Positions 56,338-63,305 of a stretch of 64,000 nt of DNA are shown one piece after another. The DNA comes from Shinella granuli (GTDB lineage Bacteria > Pseudomonadota > Alphaproteobacteria > Rhizobiales > Rhizobiaceae). The first letter of the stretch is position 1. Each line of letters starts with the position of its first letter. The notes below the pieces were generated by a model. That model saw nothing but the letters and a program-made list of their open reading frames with translations. It made no database searches and was not told the DNA's origin. The DNA is taken from contig NZ_SLVX01000002.1 in NCBI RefSeq assembly GCF_004341885.1, positions 518,906 to 582,905 on the forward strand, given 5' to 3'. The translations under genes and the position numbers were made by a program.

Positions 56338-57014
56338 CACGCTGCCTCCCCGAAAGCGGTCATCATCTTGCGGTGAATGGCGCGGGTACGGTCGATGTCG
56401 TCACGGCAGTAGGCTGCGATTTCCTTGTGCTTGCCCTCGGAGAACATCTGGCCGACCATGGAGCCGTCAACATCACCCTTACTGGCAATGCCGAGCGCCC
56501 GGCACAGGTTGTCCATGCTGATCGTGTCGCGGGCGCCGGCCCACGCGGTCATCGTGTCGAACACCGCCGCATCCCACGGCTTCGGGTCCTTCGGGAGCCA
56601 CGCCGGTACGCGGATGCCGAGAACCATGCAGCGTTGCCAGATGAAGCGGATATCGAAGCCGGTGATGAAGTGCCCGACGATCACCGGGAAGCGGTTGCCG
56701 ATGATCTTCCCGGCCTCATCGAAAAACGCCGAAATCATCAGCGCTTCGCTATCGGCGTTGATCGGCCAAGAAATGGACGTAGCGGGCGCATCGTCGAAGG
56801 TGAAGCCGATGCAGCAAATCTGACCATAGGCGGCGTTGAAGGAGGTCTTGGCGATAGCCTCCTCAACTGCAGCGGCTTTCTGGTCCTTCTCCCACGCGGC
56901 GATGGTGTCGGCCTTCTTCATTGCGGCCGGCGGCTTGACGGTTGCCGCGATGGCGGCGCGCGCTTCCTCTGACTGAGCGGGGATCGTCTCGATATCAAGA
57001 TACAGGTACGTCAT
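56337..57014 (-). CDS. PolB-like 3'-5' exonuclease
   Basis: It has 225 residues of DnaQ/DEDD type: Exo I YLDIETIP, Exo II GHFITGFDIRFIWQ, Exo III YCRDDIDRTRAI. It matches the predicted PolB-like exonucleases found alone in phages. The end overlaps the annealing protein gene. It probably provides resection for phage recombination or proof-reading. Confidence 0.85.
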   Translation of the reverse strand: MTYLYLDIETIPAQSEEARAAIAATVKPPAAMKKADTIAAWEKDQKAAAVEEAIAKTSFNAAYGQICCIGFTFDDAPATSISWPINADSEALMISAFFDEAGKIIGNRFPVIVGHFITGFDIRFIWQRCMVLGIRVPAWLPKDPKPWDAAVFDTMTAWAGARDTISMDNLCRALGIASKGDVDGSMVGQMFSEGKHKEIAAYCRDDIDRTRAIHRKMMTAFGEAA

Positions 57015-57220
57015 GCTGCGATCCCTTCGAGAGAGGCATTGATTTCGGAGAGCTTTCGGTCAGCCAGTTCGCGGTAATCCGCCGCCTCGCGCTGCCGGTT
57101 CTTCGCGTACTGACGAAACCGCTTGGCGCTGTCTTCGGCCTCGCGGGCGCTGCGATCCCACATGGCGGCTTCCGCCTCGGCAGTGCGCGCCTTGGACATA
57201 AGGGTGTCGAAGGTTTCCAT
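57011..57220 (-). CDS. Coiled-coil phage protein (69 aa)
   Basis: METFDTLMSKARTAEAEAAM ... REAADYRELADRKLSEIN is one long charged helix. It overlaps the exonuclease gene by 4 bp. Unknown role. Confidence 0.65.
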   Translation of the reverse strand: METFDTLMSKARTAEAEAAMWDRSAREAEDSAKRFRQYAKNRQREAADYRELADRKLSEINASLEGIAA

Positions 57221-57229
57221 GATGGCCTC

Positions 57230-57475
57230 CTAGACGTTGATCGGGCCGGCGAGTGCGGCAAACCGGTAGATGATGAGAAGGATGATCGTGACGAGCGAGG
57301 CGCAGCCGATGAAATCGAAGGCAATGTCGCGCATCGCGTTGGTGATGGTCTGGCCGACGTCGGGGTGGTTCGTCCCACGAAACGTGCCGAGATCAAGCGG
57401 CTCCTGAACCTTGCACGGGACGCCAGAGGCGATGCACGAGCATTCGGCCATGGTGGAGAGGTCGCAGCGGGTCAT
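57230..57475 (-). CDS. Small phage protein with one membrane segment (81 aa)
   Basis: MTRCDLSTMAECSCIASG and C-terminal FIGCASLVTIILLIIYRFAAL. N-terminal cysteines precede one hydrophobic helix. ATG 57475 was taken because upstream sequence is non-coding in style. Unknown. Confidence 0.55.
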   Translation of the reverse strand: MTRCDLSTMAECSCIASGVPCKVQEPLDLGTFRGTNHPDVGQTITNAMRDIAFDFIGCASLVTIILLIIYRFAALAGPINV

Positions 57476-57477
57476 GA

Positions 57478-57867
57478 TCAGCGGCCGAACTGCTGGCGAT
57501 GATTGAGCGTGCCGTGGCCGCGCTGCGTGAAGGCGATACCGTTCTCGACGGTGAAATCTGAGCACCAGTCATCCCAGGCCTGGGAGGTGCGCACGTAGAG
57601 CGGAAGCTGATCTTCGTCTTCCGGCGAGCCTTCAAACTTCATCAGCCACTCGGCGGCGAATTCTTCCGTCACGTTTTCAGCGGTGAGGGTGTCGAGGTCG
57701 AAGCGGAGATATTCCGCGGCGCTGTCCATGGTGAGGCTGTCGACGGCGTGGGCGACGGTGGTGATCGTCGATCCGTGAAACTCGCCTTCCTCGAAATAAA
57801 AGCCCTTCGGGTTTGCGAGCTTGATCATGATCGTCTCGCGGGCGGTGCAGAACTGAGTGCGGTGCAT
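57478..57867 (-). CDS. Hypothetical phage protein (129 aa)
   Basis: MHRTQFCTARETIMIKLANP ... FDLDTLTAENVTEEFAAEWL. Acidic and soluble. ATG 57867 has GAGGA 8 nt upstream; an alternative ATG is 13 codons later. Unknown function. Confidence 0.65.
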   Translation of the reverse strand: MHRTQFCTARETIMIKLANPKGFYFEEGEFHGSTITTVAHAVDSLTMDSAAEYLRFDLDTLTAENVTEEFAAEWLMKFEGSPEDEDQLPLYVRTSQAWDDWCSDFTVENGIAFTQRGHGTLNHRQQFGR

Positions 57868-57931
57868 GGCGATTTCCTCAGGTGATCTCTTTCGATATCC
57901 GCCGCATGGGAGAGGCGGATGCCGAAGGGGA

Positions 57932-58105
57932 TCAGGCGTCGGACATGATCGGGTCGTAGCCAGTGTCGCGGCCCGGGTAGCCCTCGCGAGCAAATCGCTC
58001 GTTGACCTTCCGGTTGCCCTCGCGGCAGTGCCAGTCGATGGCCGGGCGATTGAACGGCACGTACTTGAGCTTCAGGACTTCGCGCTGGTGATCGAGATGG
58101 TCCAT
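57932..58105 (-). CDS. Short phage protein (57 aa), first of the left-arm operon
   Basis: MDHLDHQREVLKLKYVPFNR ... YPGRDTGYDPIMSDA. GGAGCAAGGGAA precedes the ATG. It is the first gene downstream of the PL-type promoter at 58169-58197. Unknown function. Confidence 0.65.
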   Translation of the reverse strand: MDHLDHQREVLKLKYVPFNRPAIDWHCREGNRKVNERFAREGYPGRDTGYDPIMSDA

Positions 58106-58164
58106 TTCCCTTGCTCCTCATTCCCTTTGGGTGAAGCGATCCAGATGGGTGGGTCGCTGTTGGA

Positions 58165-58181
58165 TTGGACTTTAAATCCAA
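58165..58181. promoter_or_regulatory. Phage operator OL1
   Basis: TTGGACTTTAAATCCAA, a near-perfect palindrome with the GGA-N7-TCC core. It covers the -10 box of the leftward promoter. Confidence 0.7.
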
Positions 58182-58197
58182 TAATGGGGTGCGTCAA
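58169..58197 (-). promoter_or_regulatory. Predicted leftward early promoter (PL)
   Basis: On the minus strand TTGACG (58192-58197) and TAAAGT (58169-58174) are 17 bp apart. It points into the left-arm operon that ends with int, and its -10 lies inside operator OL1. Confidence 0.65.
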
Positions 58198-58204
58198 TAG
58201 GGTG

Positions 58205-58221
58205 TTGGATTTATTTTCCAC
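58205..58221. promoter_or_regulatory. Phage operator OL2
   Basis: TTGGATTTATTTTCCAC shares GGA-N7-TCC with the other operators and has 13 bases (GGATTTATTTTCC) identical to OR3. It lies just upstream of PL and in front of the rightward 78-aa gene. Confidence 0.65.
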
Positions 58222-58284
58222 TTTGGTGATTCGACTCGACTCCCGTTCCTCGTTCTGGCTTCATAAGAACGAAAGGAGAACAGA

Positions 58285-58521
58285 ATGGGCTTGGCAGTTC
58301 CTGCGGCGGTGGCGCCGTTCACGCTTCACCTGAGGTGCGACAACTGCATGAGGGAGAGCACGAGAGACATAAAGCTGCCGGTCGGGGAGGGCATTCCTCG
58401 CGATCCGGACGAGCTAATCGGAAGCGCCTTCCTGGGCGATCTCAAATTCAACTGCCGGCCTTGCGGAAGCGTTATCGCGCAGCTCGTCGGCATCGAAGGA
58501 GGATACAGCTATGGCTATTGA
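58285..58521 (+). CDS. Zinc-ribbon-like phage protein (78 aa)
   Basis: LRCDNCMRESTRDIKLPVGE and FNCRPCGSVIAQL give two CXXC pairs spaced for one zinc site. AGGAGAACAG precedes the ATG. It faces away from the left operon and overlaps the next gene by 11 bp. Confidence 0.7.
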   Translation: MGLAVPAAVAPFTLHLRCDNCMRESTRDIKLPVGEGIPRDPDELIGSAFLGDLKFNCRPCGSVIAQLVGIEGGYSYGY

Positions 58522-58819
58522 GCAAGAGGTTCTGGAATTCATCATCGTGCCGCCGTACGCGCGCCGGTCGGAGATTTTCGCGGCGAAGGAGCGGATGGAG
58601 GCTTATCTGGGTAATCGGTTCCCAGGCTACAGCTTCAGGCTGGCGCGGCTCGGGCCGGTCGGGGATGACGACGATTTCTGTGTCCTTCCCATCATGAACT
58701 TCCTCGGCGACGATGGCCGTTCCTATATGTGCGCGCCGCCGAAGTTGTGGTTCATGGCTGAGATTGCTGCGGCGTGCCGGGAATTTGATGCGGCCGGGCG
58801 GCGATCCTTCGCGGCATAG
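58511..58819 (+). CDS. Hypothetical phage protein (102 aa)
   Basis: MAIEQEVLEFIIVPPYARRS ... NFLGDDGRSYMCAPPKLW. Soluble, no motif known to me. GAAGGAGGATACAGCT is upstream, a strong site within the previous gene. Confidence 0.7.
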   Translation: MAIEQEVLEFIIVPPYARRSEIFAAKERMEAYLGNRFPGYSFRLARLGPVGDDDDFCVLPIMNFLGDDGRSYMCAPPKLWFMAEIAAACREFDAAGRRSFAA

Positions 58820-58830
58820 GCCAGCGCACA

Positions 58831-58858
58831 CAAAAAAGCCCGCCGGTGAGGGCGGGCT
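58831..58858 (-). terminator. Terminator of the repressor operon
   Basis: AGCCCGCC/GGCGGGCT stem; on the minus strand it is followed by TTTTTTGTG. It lies after the leftward membrane-protein gene, so it ends the transcript that begins at the repressor. Confidence 0.85.
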
Positions 58859-58891
58859 GTGTGACGGTTTCGCCTAAGGAGGATTGACAGC

Positions 58892-59527
58892 TTATACTGT
58901 GTGAATCCCGCGTGAGAATATCGCCGCCTGCTTCCATTGGAGCTGAACCCTATAGAGCGCGACTAACCGGCGTACGCTGTACCCAGCGACAGACATAAAG
59001 CTGCCGATAATAAAAAGGAGCAGAAGCGATGGTAATCCCCATGCAATGATCCAGGCAGCAAGGAACGGGTGGGAACGAAATTCGGCTGTGCTGGAGAGGT
59101 CTGCCATGCGACGACGGCGAGGGTCGTCCCACAATGCCGCCTCTTTCATGTCATGACCGGTGGAAAGCGACAGCATTCTGCGCTCCATGTCAGCAGTGTG
59201 CGCCCGAAATTCCCTCATGCTCTCCTTCTTGCTCGGGTTCTTTTTAAGTGCATCTTGCAGGGTGAAAACCGCCGCCAGAAGAGGGAGGATTGGTGCGCAC
59301 GCCGCGATAACCCATAAATCGCTGCCTTGCGCCTCCCTTAAGTAGGCGCGCATCCACGCGCGATCCTGCTTGGTTGCGCGAGCATCTTCCATGAGGCTCC
59401 TCGCGATCTCCCGAAGCTCGGCATACTTCCATCTCGTCGCCAAGGCGGAAGCGAGGTTTACAATCCCGCAGGCAAGCAAGCCGCTGATTGCCCAGAAACC
59501 CGGTTCGTATAGGATTTCCTTAATCAT
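58892..59527 (-). CDS. Phage membrane protein (211 aa), lysogeny operon
   Basis: It has hydrophobic segments at about residues 11-31, 70-90 and 150-182 with charged cytoplasmic-looking stretches between. No known domain. It overlaps the 80-aa gene by 8 bp and is the last gene before the terminator of the repressor transcript. Superinfection exclusion or another lysogenic-conversion role is possible. Confidence 0.75.
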   Translation of the reverse strand: MIKEILYEPGFWAISGLLACGIVNLASALATRWKYAELREIARSLMEDARATKQDRAWMRAYLREAQGSDLWVIAACAPILPLLAAVFTLQDALKKNPSKKESMREFRAHTADMERRMLSLSTGHDMKEAALWDDPRRRRMADLSSTAEFRSHPFLAAWIIAWGLPSLLLLFIIGSFMSVAGYSVRRLVALYRVQLQWKQAAIFSRGIHTV

Positions 59528-59762
59528 CGCGTTTCTCCAGTTGCCGTCTCATCGCAGCAATTTCCCTCCGTTCCTTTCGCCCTGCGTATGCAGCGAACGA
59601 AACCACGAAATGGATCACCAGCACGATAACACATGGCGCTTGATAGCGCTCGAAGAAAGATAGCGCCTGATTGAGGTTTCCCGAAAATGTCAAGAGGGTT
59701 ATCGCGCCGCCGCCATAGACTGCAACCTCTGCAAAATACCGCCGCAGGAAAGGTGTCAGCAT
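59520..59762 (-). CDS. Small two-segment membrane protein (80 aa), lysogeny operon
   Basis: AEVAVYGGGAITLLTF and PCVIVLVIHFVVSFAAYAG are hydrophobic; a basic-acidic tail (RREIAAMRRQLEKRDD) follows. It is translationally coupled to the 211-aa membrane protein, so the two may act together. Confidence 0.7.
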   Translation of the reverse strand: MLTPFLRRYFAEVAVYGGGAITLLTFSGNLNQALSFFERYQAPCVIVLVIHFVVSFAAYAGRKERREIAAMRRQLEKRDD

Positions 59763-59775
59763 TGCTGTACAATGC

Positions 59776-59985
59776 TCAATGCGTCGTCCCCTTACGTCTG
59801 GCGATGTACTCGGCGTTCAACAGGTCGACCAGGTCGTCGGCCTGCTCGATGTCGAGCCCGTCTTGCGGAATGCTATTCACCTCGGCCGTCAAGCCGGTGA
59901 AGATGTCGTACACCGCCCACATGCCCGTGCCGTCCTCGCGCATGGCGTAGCGGTTATCCGGTCTCGGTATCGTGGGCTTGGCCAT
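59776..59985 (-). CDS. Small phage protein (69 aa) after the repressor
   Basis: MAKPTIPRPDNRYAMREDGT ... LDIEQADDLVDLLNAEYIAR. The start lies against the repressor stop, so it belongs to the same transcript. Unknown function. Confidence 0.7.
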   Translation of the reverse strand: MAKPTIPRPDNRYAMREDGTGMWAVYDIFTGLTAEVNSIPQDGLDIEQADDLVDLLNAEYIARRKGTTH

Positions 59986-59987
59986 GC

Positions 59988-60707
59988 TCAAAACCCCGGC
60001 ATCTCGTTCATAACCCTCCGCACGAGGCCGATAACCTGGACCGTTACGCCGTCGTCGGCTTCATGGTCTCGCTGGATGACGATTGGCTTGTGCTTCGGGT
60101 TGGTCGACCGCGGATGAAATTCCGTCCGATCTGGGTAAAGCTCGATCTGCTTCACCGACCATTCCCGGAAGTGCCCGCCGTCGCGTTCGCGCTGGACGAC
60201 AACCACCATGCCTGATTTCAGTTCAACCAGGTGCTCGACGTCGTTGTAATCGATGCAGACAAGCCGATCACCATCAAGGATCGGGCGCGGCTTCAAATCG
60301 TTCATGCTGTCGCCAGAGCAGTCAAAGATAAGCTGGCGAGCGTTCGGGAAAAGCTCGTCACGGGGTAGCGCCACCTCGATCCGTTCGGACTGGTCGAACT
60401 CGTCTACTTCGCGGAAGGTGCCAGCTTCGACCTTACCAGCAACGACACCAGCCGTAAGGCCGGCCTTCGACAGGGCGACCGAGCTTTCCTCAACCTCGAT
60501 GCCATCGCGAAGCCATAGCTCCGATTTCCCGATGGCCTCAGCGAGCTTCGCCATGATAGCTCCGCGAGGCTGAGCGGTGTCCCCGCGTAGGTACTTGTTG
60601 ATGCTGTCGTAGGACACGCCGGATTTCTCGTGCAGATCCATCTTGGACCAGCCGAGTTCGTCTATCTGCTGCTGCAGTCTTTGCCACCATTCCATAGCGC
60701 GGAGCAT
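59988..60707 (-). CDS. S24-type autocleaving phage repressor (CI/C2-like)
   Basis: It has 239 residues: N-terminal helix-turn-helix (SKMDLHEKSGVSYDSINKYL), then a LexA/CI peptidase domain. A probable Ala95-Gly96 cleavage site (KVEAGTF), nucleophile Ser134 (SGDSMND) and base Lys186 (WSVKQIEL) are visible. It should be induced by RecA during SOS. There is no Shine-Dalgarno before the first ATG; the mRNA may start at or near it. ATG 60695 is an alternative. It probably binds the five operators described here. Confidence 0.9.
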   Translation of the reverse strand: MLRAMEWWQRLQQQIDELGWSKMDLHEKSGVSYDSINKYLRGDTAQPRGAIMAKLAEAIGKSELWLRDGIEVEESSVALSKAGLTAGVVAGKVEAGTFREVDEFDQSERIEVALPRDELFPNARQLIFDCSGDSMNDLKPRPILDGDRLVCIDYNDVEHLVELKSGMVVVVQRERDGGHFREWSVKQIELYPDRTEFHPRSTNPKHKPIVIQRDHEADDGVTVQVIGLVRRVMNEMPGF

Positions 60708-60711
60708 ACTT

Positions 60712-60728
60712 TAGGATTTATTTTCCGG
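60712..60728. promoter_or_regulatory. Phage operator OR3
   Basis: TAGGATTTATTTTCCGG, core identical to OL2 over 13 bases. It covers the -10 of the predicted PRM and lies 5 bp before the repressor ATG. Confidence 0.7.
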
Positions 60729-60745
60729 TTTGGATTTAACGTCCA
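60718..60745 (-). promoter_or_regulatory. Predicted repressor-maintenance promoter (PRM)
   Basis: On the minus strand TGGACG (60740-60745), 17 bp, AATAAA. The start of transcription would be within a few bases of the repressor ATG. OR4 covers its -35 and OR3 its -10. Confidence 0.45.
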
Positions 60746-60746
60746 T
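60730..60746. promoter_or_regulatory. Phage operator OR2
   Basis: TTGGATTTAACGTCCAT, GGA-N7-TCC core. It sits between PRM and PR, overlapping the PRM -35. Confidence 0.7.
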
Positions 60747-60774
60747 TGATGTTGGATTTAAAATCCTGTAGGGT
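60746..60774 (+). promoter_or_regulatory. Predicted rightward early promoter (PR)
   Basis: TTGATG (60746-60751), 17 bp, TAGGGT (60769-60774). The 17-bp spacer is exactly operator OR1. The start site would be near 60781, one base before the ATG of the Cro-like gene. Confidence 0.6.
60752..60768. promoter_or_regulatory. Phage operator OR1
   Basis: TTGGATTTAAAATCCTG, the best palindrome of the set (GGATTT-A-AAATCC). It fills the spacer of PR. Confidence 0.75.
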
Positions 60775-60781
60775 TTTGCCT

Positions 60782-61015
60782 ATGAGCACGATCCGAACCA
60801 TTCCCGATATCATCAAAGACTGTGGCGGCGCCCGGCGCATCAGCGATGCGAGCGAGGCAAGCTCACGGCCCCTGAAAATCGATGCGGTGTACAAGTGGGC
60901 GATTACCGGAATCCCGGATCGGCACTGGACGCTGCTCATGTCCCTGACCGAGACCAGCGCGGAAGAGCTGCATGCAGCCAACTGCGCGGTTCGCACGTCG
61001 GAGACCGCGGCATGA
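60782..61015 (+). CDS. Cro/YdaS-like phage regulator (77 aa)
   Basis: MSTIRTIPDIIKDCGGARRI then VYKWAITGIPDRHWTLLMSL: a small helix-turn-helix of the YdaS/Cro type with the 'W--GIP-RHW' pattern. It is divergent from the repressor and the first gene of the right arm. Its ATG is almost at the predicted transcript start. It ends ATGA into the next gene. Confidence 0.75.
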   Translation: MSTIRTIPDIIKDCGGARRISDASEASSRPLKIDAVYKWAITGIPDRHWTLLMSLTETSAEELHAANCAVRTSETAA

Positions 61016-61197
61016 GCGCTCTATCCCCAGCATCCCTGATGGTTTTCGGCGGCGCATGCATCTTGATCGCGCCTTGGGCACCGGACCTTCCGAGGCAGTG
61101 CACCGCATTCGTGTTAGGCGCGATCTTCTTCTGCGCTGGGTATCTCGCGAGAGAAATCCGGCTCGCCGTTGCTTCCAACGGGAGGGTGTCCGCATGA
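61012..61197 (+). CDS. Small phage membrane protein (61 aa)
   Basis: ASLMVFGGACILIAPWAP and CTAFVLGAIFFCAGYLA are two hydrophobic segments. ATGA overlaps lie at both ends, so it is coupled to the Cro-like and GapR-like genes. Confidence 0.65.
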   Translation: MSALSPASLMVFGGACILIAPWAPDLPRQCTAFVLGAIFFCAGYLAREIRLAVASNGRVSA

Positions 61198-62033
61198 GCA
61201 CCGACACCACCATCCCCGACGCAAACGGCGTGGCTCGCGATCAACTCCGCGCCTTCGTGGAGCGCATCGAGCGCACCGAAGAGGAAATCGCCACGCTCAA
61301 CGCCGACAAGTCGGACATCTACAAAGAAGCTCGCGCAGTCGGCTTCGACGTGAAGGTTCTCCGCAAGGTCGTCGCCAAGCGGAAGCTGGAGACGCACGTC
61401 CGCGAGGAGCAGGACGCGATTTTCGATATGTACTGGGAAGCGCTCTATGGCGCTCCCGTGCACGTGCACACGCGCACACGAGAAAACATTGAGGAACTTC
61501 GTTCCGACAACGGCCTCAACATCCAGACCAAGCACGAAGACATCAGAACAGCGCCGGAAACGGCGGACGAGCTTTCCCGGCCCGCGCCCTTGGCCGGTTC
61601 CGGTGGCGACCGGAGCATACCAAGCCCCGATGCTGGCGGCGTAAAAATGGATGCGGTGCAACGCACTCCAGGCCGGGCCGACGATTTGTCGGCGCATAAA
61701 AGCGCTCAATCGGGGCAAGCCACCAACACCCATTCAGAGAAAGCCACCGTCGCCACTCAAGGCGAAGCGACGGCACCAACCAGCGACGAGCGCGTAAGTC
61801 TCCAGGTTGACGATAGGAGCGATGCCGCCGCCAACGCAGGAGGCGACGATGTAGATGGCAGCGCGGAGCGCGCAAACCATGATGAGAACGGGGAGGGCGC
61901 CGCCCGCGCTCTCCCGGCCAAACCGAAATTCGTCCTCAGGCCTTACTGCCGGAATCCCGGTGAAACCTGCGGTGGTTCGGGCACCACTCATTGTCATTCC
62001 TGCCTCAAGGCTCGCGAAGAGGTGGCCGCATGA
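61194..62033 (+). CDS. GapR-domain (DUF2312) protein with long disordered tail
   Basis: It has 279 residues. Residues ~10-85 match GapR, the alphaproteobacterial nucleoid protein that clamps overtwisted DNA: NADKSDIYKEARAVGFDVKV, LRKVVAKRKLE, EEQDAIFDMYWEALYG. Normal GapR is ~90 residues. Here ~170 low-complexity residues follow, then a cysteine/histidine-rich end (PYCRNPGETCGG, THCHSCLKAR) that may bind zinc. GGAGGGTGTCCGC precedes the ATG. Plausible roles are phage DNA replication or topology control. Confidence 0.8.
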   Translation: MSTDTTIPDANGVARDQLRAFVERIERTEEEIATLNADKSDIYKEARAVGFDVKVLRKVVAKRKLETHVREEQDAIFDMYWEALYGAPVHVHTRTRENIEELRSDNGLNIQTKHEDIRTAPETADELSRPAPLAGSGGDRSIPSPDAGGVKMDAVQRTPGRADDLSAHKSAQSGQATNTHSEKATVATQGEATAPTSDERVSLQVDDRSDAAANAGGDDVDGSAERANHDENGEGAARALPAKPKFVLRPYCRNPGETCGGSGTTHCHSCLKAREEVAA

Positions 62034-62398
62034 AACCGCCCCGAATTTCAAAGGGATACGACGCCATCGCGCAGCGCCTCGTTGAGGGCGTCGAGGACAT
62101 CGGCCGAAAGCAGATCGCCCGCGCCGAGGTGTCCAGCATCGTGAAGGCCTACATCCAGCGCAACGGCGTCCGTCGTTTCGACGCTGGCACGTCTGGCGAT
62201 TATCAGGCGGTGAAGACCTTCCTTGCCGATCGCGGCTACACCCTCACCACCCATGGCAGGGCCTCGAGCTACATCATCAAGGCTCCTGGCAAGCGTGGCC
62301 GACCGAAAGCAACGAACTGGACGAAGGTTGTCGAGTTCGTCGACGAGCTTCGCCGCTCCGAAGGCCTTGAGCCTTTGAAGAGGAGGGCGGCAGCATGA
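62030..62398 (+). CDS. Hypothetical phage protein (122 aa)
   Basis: MKPPRISKGYDAIAQRLVEG ... GKRGRPKATNWTKVVEFVDE. Basic; GKRGRPK resembles an AT-hook-like patch. Coupled to its neighbours by ATGA. Function unknown; DNA binding is possible. Confidence 0.7.
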   Translation: MKPPRISKGYDAIAQRLVEGVEDIGRKQIARAEVSSIVKAYIQRNGVRRFDAGTSGDYQAVKTFLADRGYTLTTHGRASSYIIKAPGKRGRPKATNWTKVVEFVDELRRSEGLEPLKRRAAA

Positions 62399-62562
62399 CG
62401 TGGTTCCTTTACGGCCTTCTCGCCTTCTGCGGTGTCTGCCTTCTCACGGCCATCGCGCTCGTCTGGGCCGGAAACGGCGACATCAGCGACGAGGCAAACG
62501 CCTCCGGCGCTCTTGAAGGTGACCAGATCCATTTCAGTCAGTCTGGCTCTGGGGCTGACTGA
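62395..62562 (+). CDS. Small phage membrane protein (55 aa)
   Basis: MTWFLYGLLAFCGVCLLTAI is a membrane segment; the remainder is acidic. It is coupled by ATGA to the gene before. Its last 25 bp overlap a convergent gene on the minus strand. Confidence 0.6.
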   Translation: MTWFLYGLLAFCGVCLLTAIALVWAGNGDISDEANASGALEGDQIHFSQSGSGAD

Positions 62563-62861
62563 TCTGCCGGCGCGGCTGCATCCTCCTCCTCCCTCAGCCG
62601 CGCCGGCATCGAAATTCTCGGGAATCCTCCCCTCAGCCTCAGCACGACGGCGTGGGTGACGGAACCGAGGGAAACGAAAGTCGAGGACGCCGAAGCCGAG
62701 GATACCCCGGCGCCCTCTCTGGCCCCAGCGAATGCGGCGGGGCTGGGGAACTGAATAACGGTCTCGCCAGCGGCGGGCCTCGGAGACGAAGCGGGTAACT
62801 CACCCACCGCATGCGGGAAGCGGCTCGCTTCGTCTCCATCTGAATTTGAAGGTCGTTTCAT
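62538..62861 (-). CDS. Low-complexity phage protein (107 aa), opposite strand
   Basis: MKRPSNSDGDEASRFPHAVG ... APADQSAPEPD, rich in Ala/Ser/Pro. AAGGAGATACAC before the ATG is a perfect ribosome-binding site, which makes the gene credible despite its composition. It opposes the surrounding right-arm genes. Function unknown. Confidence 0.6.
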   Translation of the reverse strand: MKRPSNSDGDEASRFPHAVGELPASSPRPAAGETVIQFPSPAAFAGAREGAGVSSASASSTFVSLGSVTHAVVLRLRGGFPRISMPARLREEEDAAAPADQSAPEPD

Positions 62862-62915
62862 GTGTATCTCCTTCGGACCTGAACAACCCGAAACTGACAC
62901 AGGGAACGTCGGAGA

Positions 62916-63293
62916 ATGCCGAAATCGAATAGGAAAATTCCGAAAATGAGTACCGTCGAGTTCTGCCAAAATGCCCTGAGAGACCGCATAGCGCCTCCGT
63001 CGCATGGAAGCGTGAAGGCGCGCATCACTGCTGCTGCCCGCAAGCTCGGCTGGTCCATCTCTCGGACGAAAGACGTTTGGTACGCGGACCCTCGCGTATC
63101 GATCAGCGCCGACGAACTGCACGCAATCGAGAAAAAGACGGGTGTCTATTATGGACGGGAAGAAGCACGAGAGCTCGATCGCGAGATCGAAAACGCCACT
63201 GCGCTCCTGGTGGCAATGCAAGCGGGTAGCCCTCGCACGCTCGCTCATGCGCTCATCCAAGCAGCTCGCATTCTGGCTGGCTCCGGAACTTAG
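62916..63293 (+). CDS. Hypothetical phage protein (125 aa)
   Basis: STVEFCQNALRDRIAPPSHG, KLGWSISRTKDVWYADPRVS, then a helical end. The middle could be a winged helix-turn-helix. The start is uncertain: ATG 62916 or ATG 62946, neither with an ideal site. Confidence 0.65.
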   Translation: MPKSNRKIPKMSTVEFCQNALRDRIAPPSHGSVKARITAAARKLGWSISRTKDVWYADPRVSISADELHAIEKKTGVYYGREEARELDREIENATALLVAMQAGSPRTLAHALIQAARILAGSGT

Positions 63294-63305
63294 GGACGAA
63301 GAGCA

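Noticed and set aside
49835..60768. The attachment core as a sixth repressor operator or a 10.9-kb direct repeat
   Set aside because: AGGGACTTAAAATCC resembles the operators (ACTTAAAATCC against ATTTAAAATCC) but is fully explained as the tRNA-Leu anticodon arm, and the flanks do not repeat.
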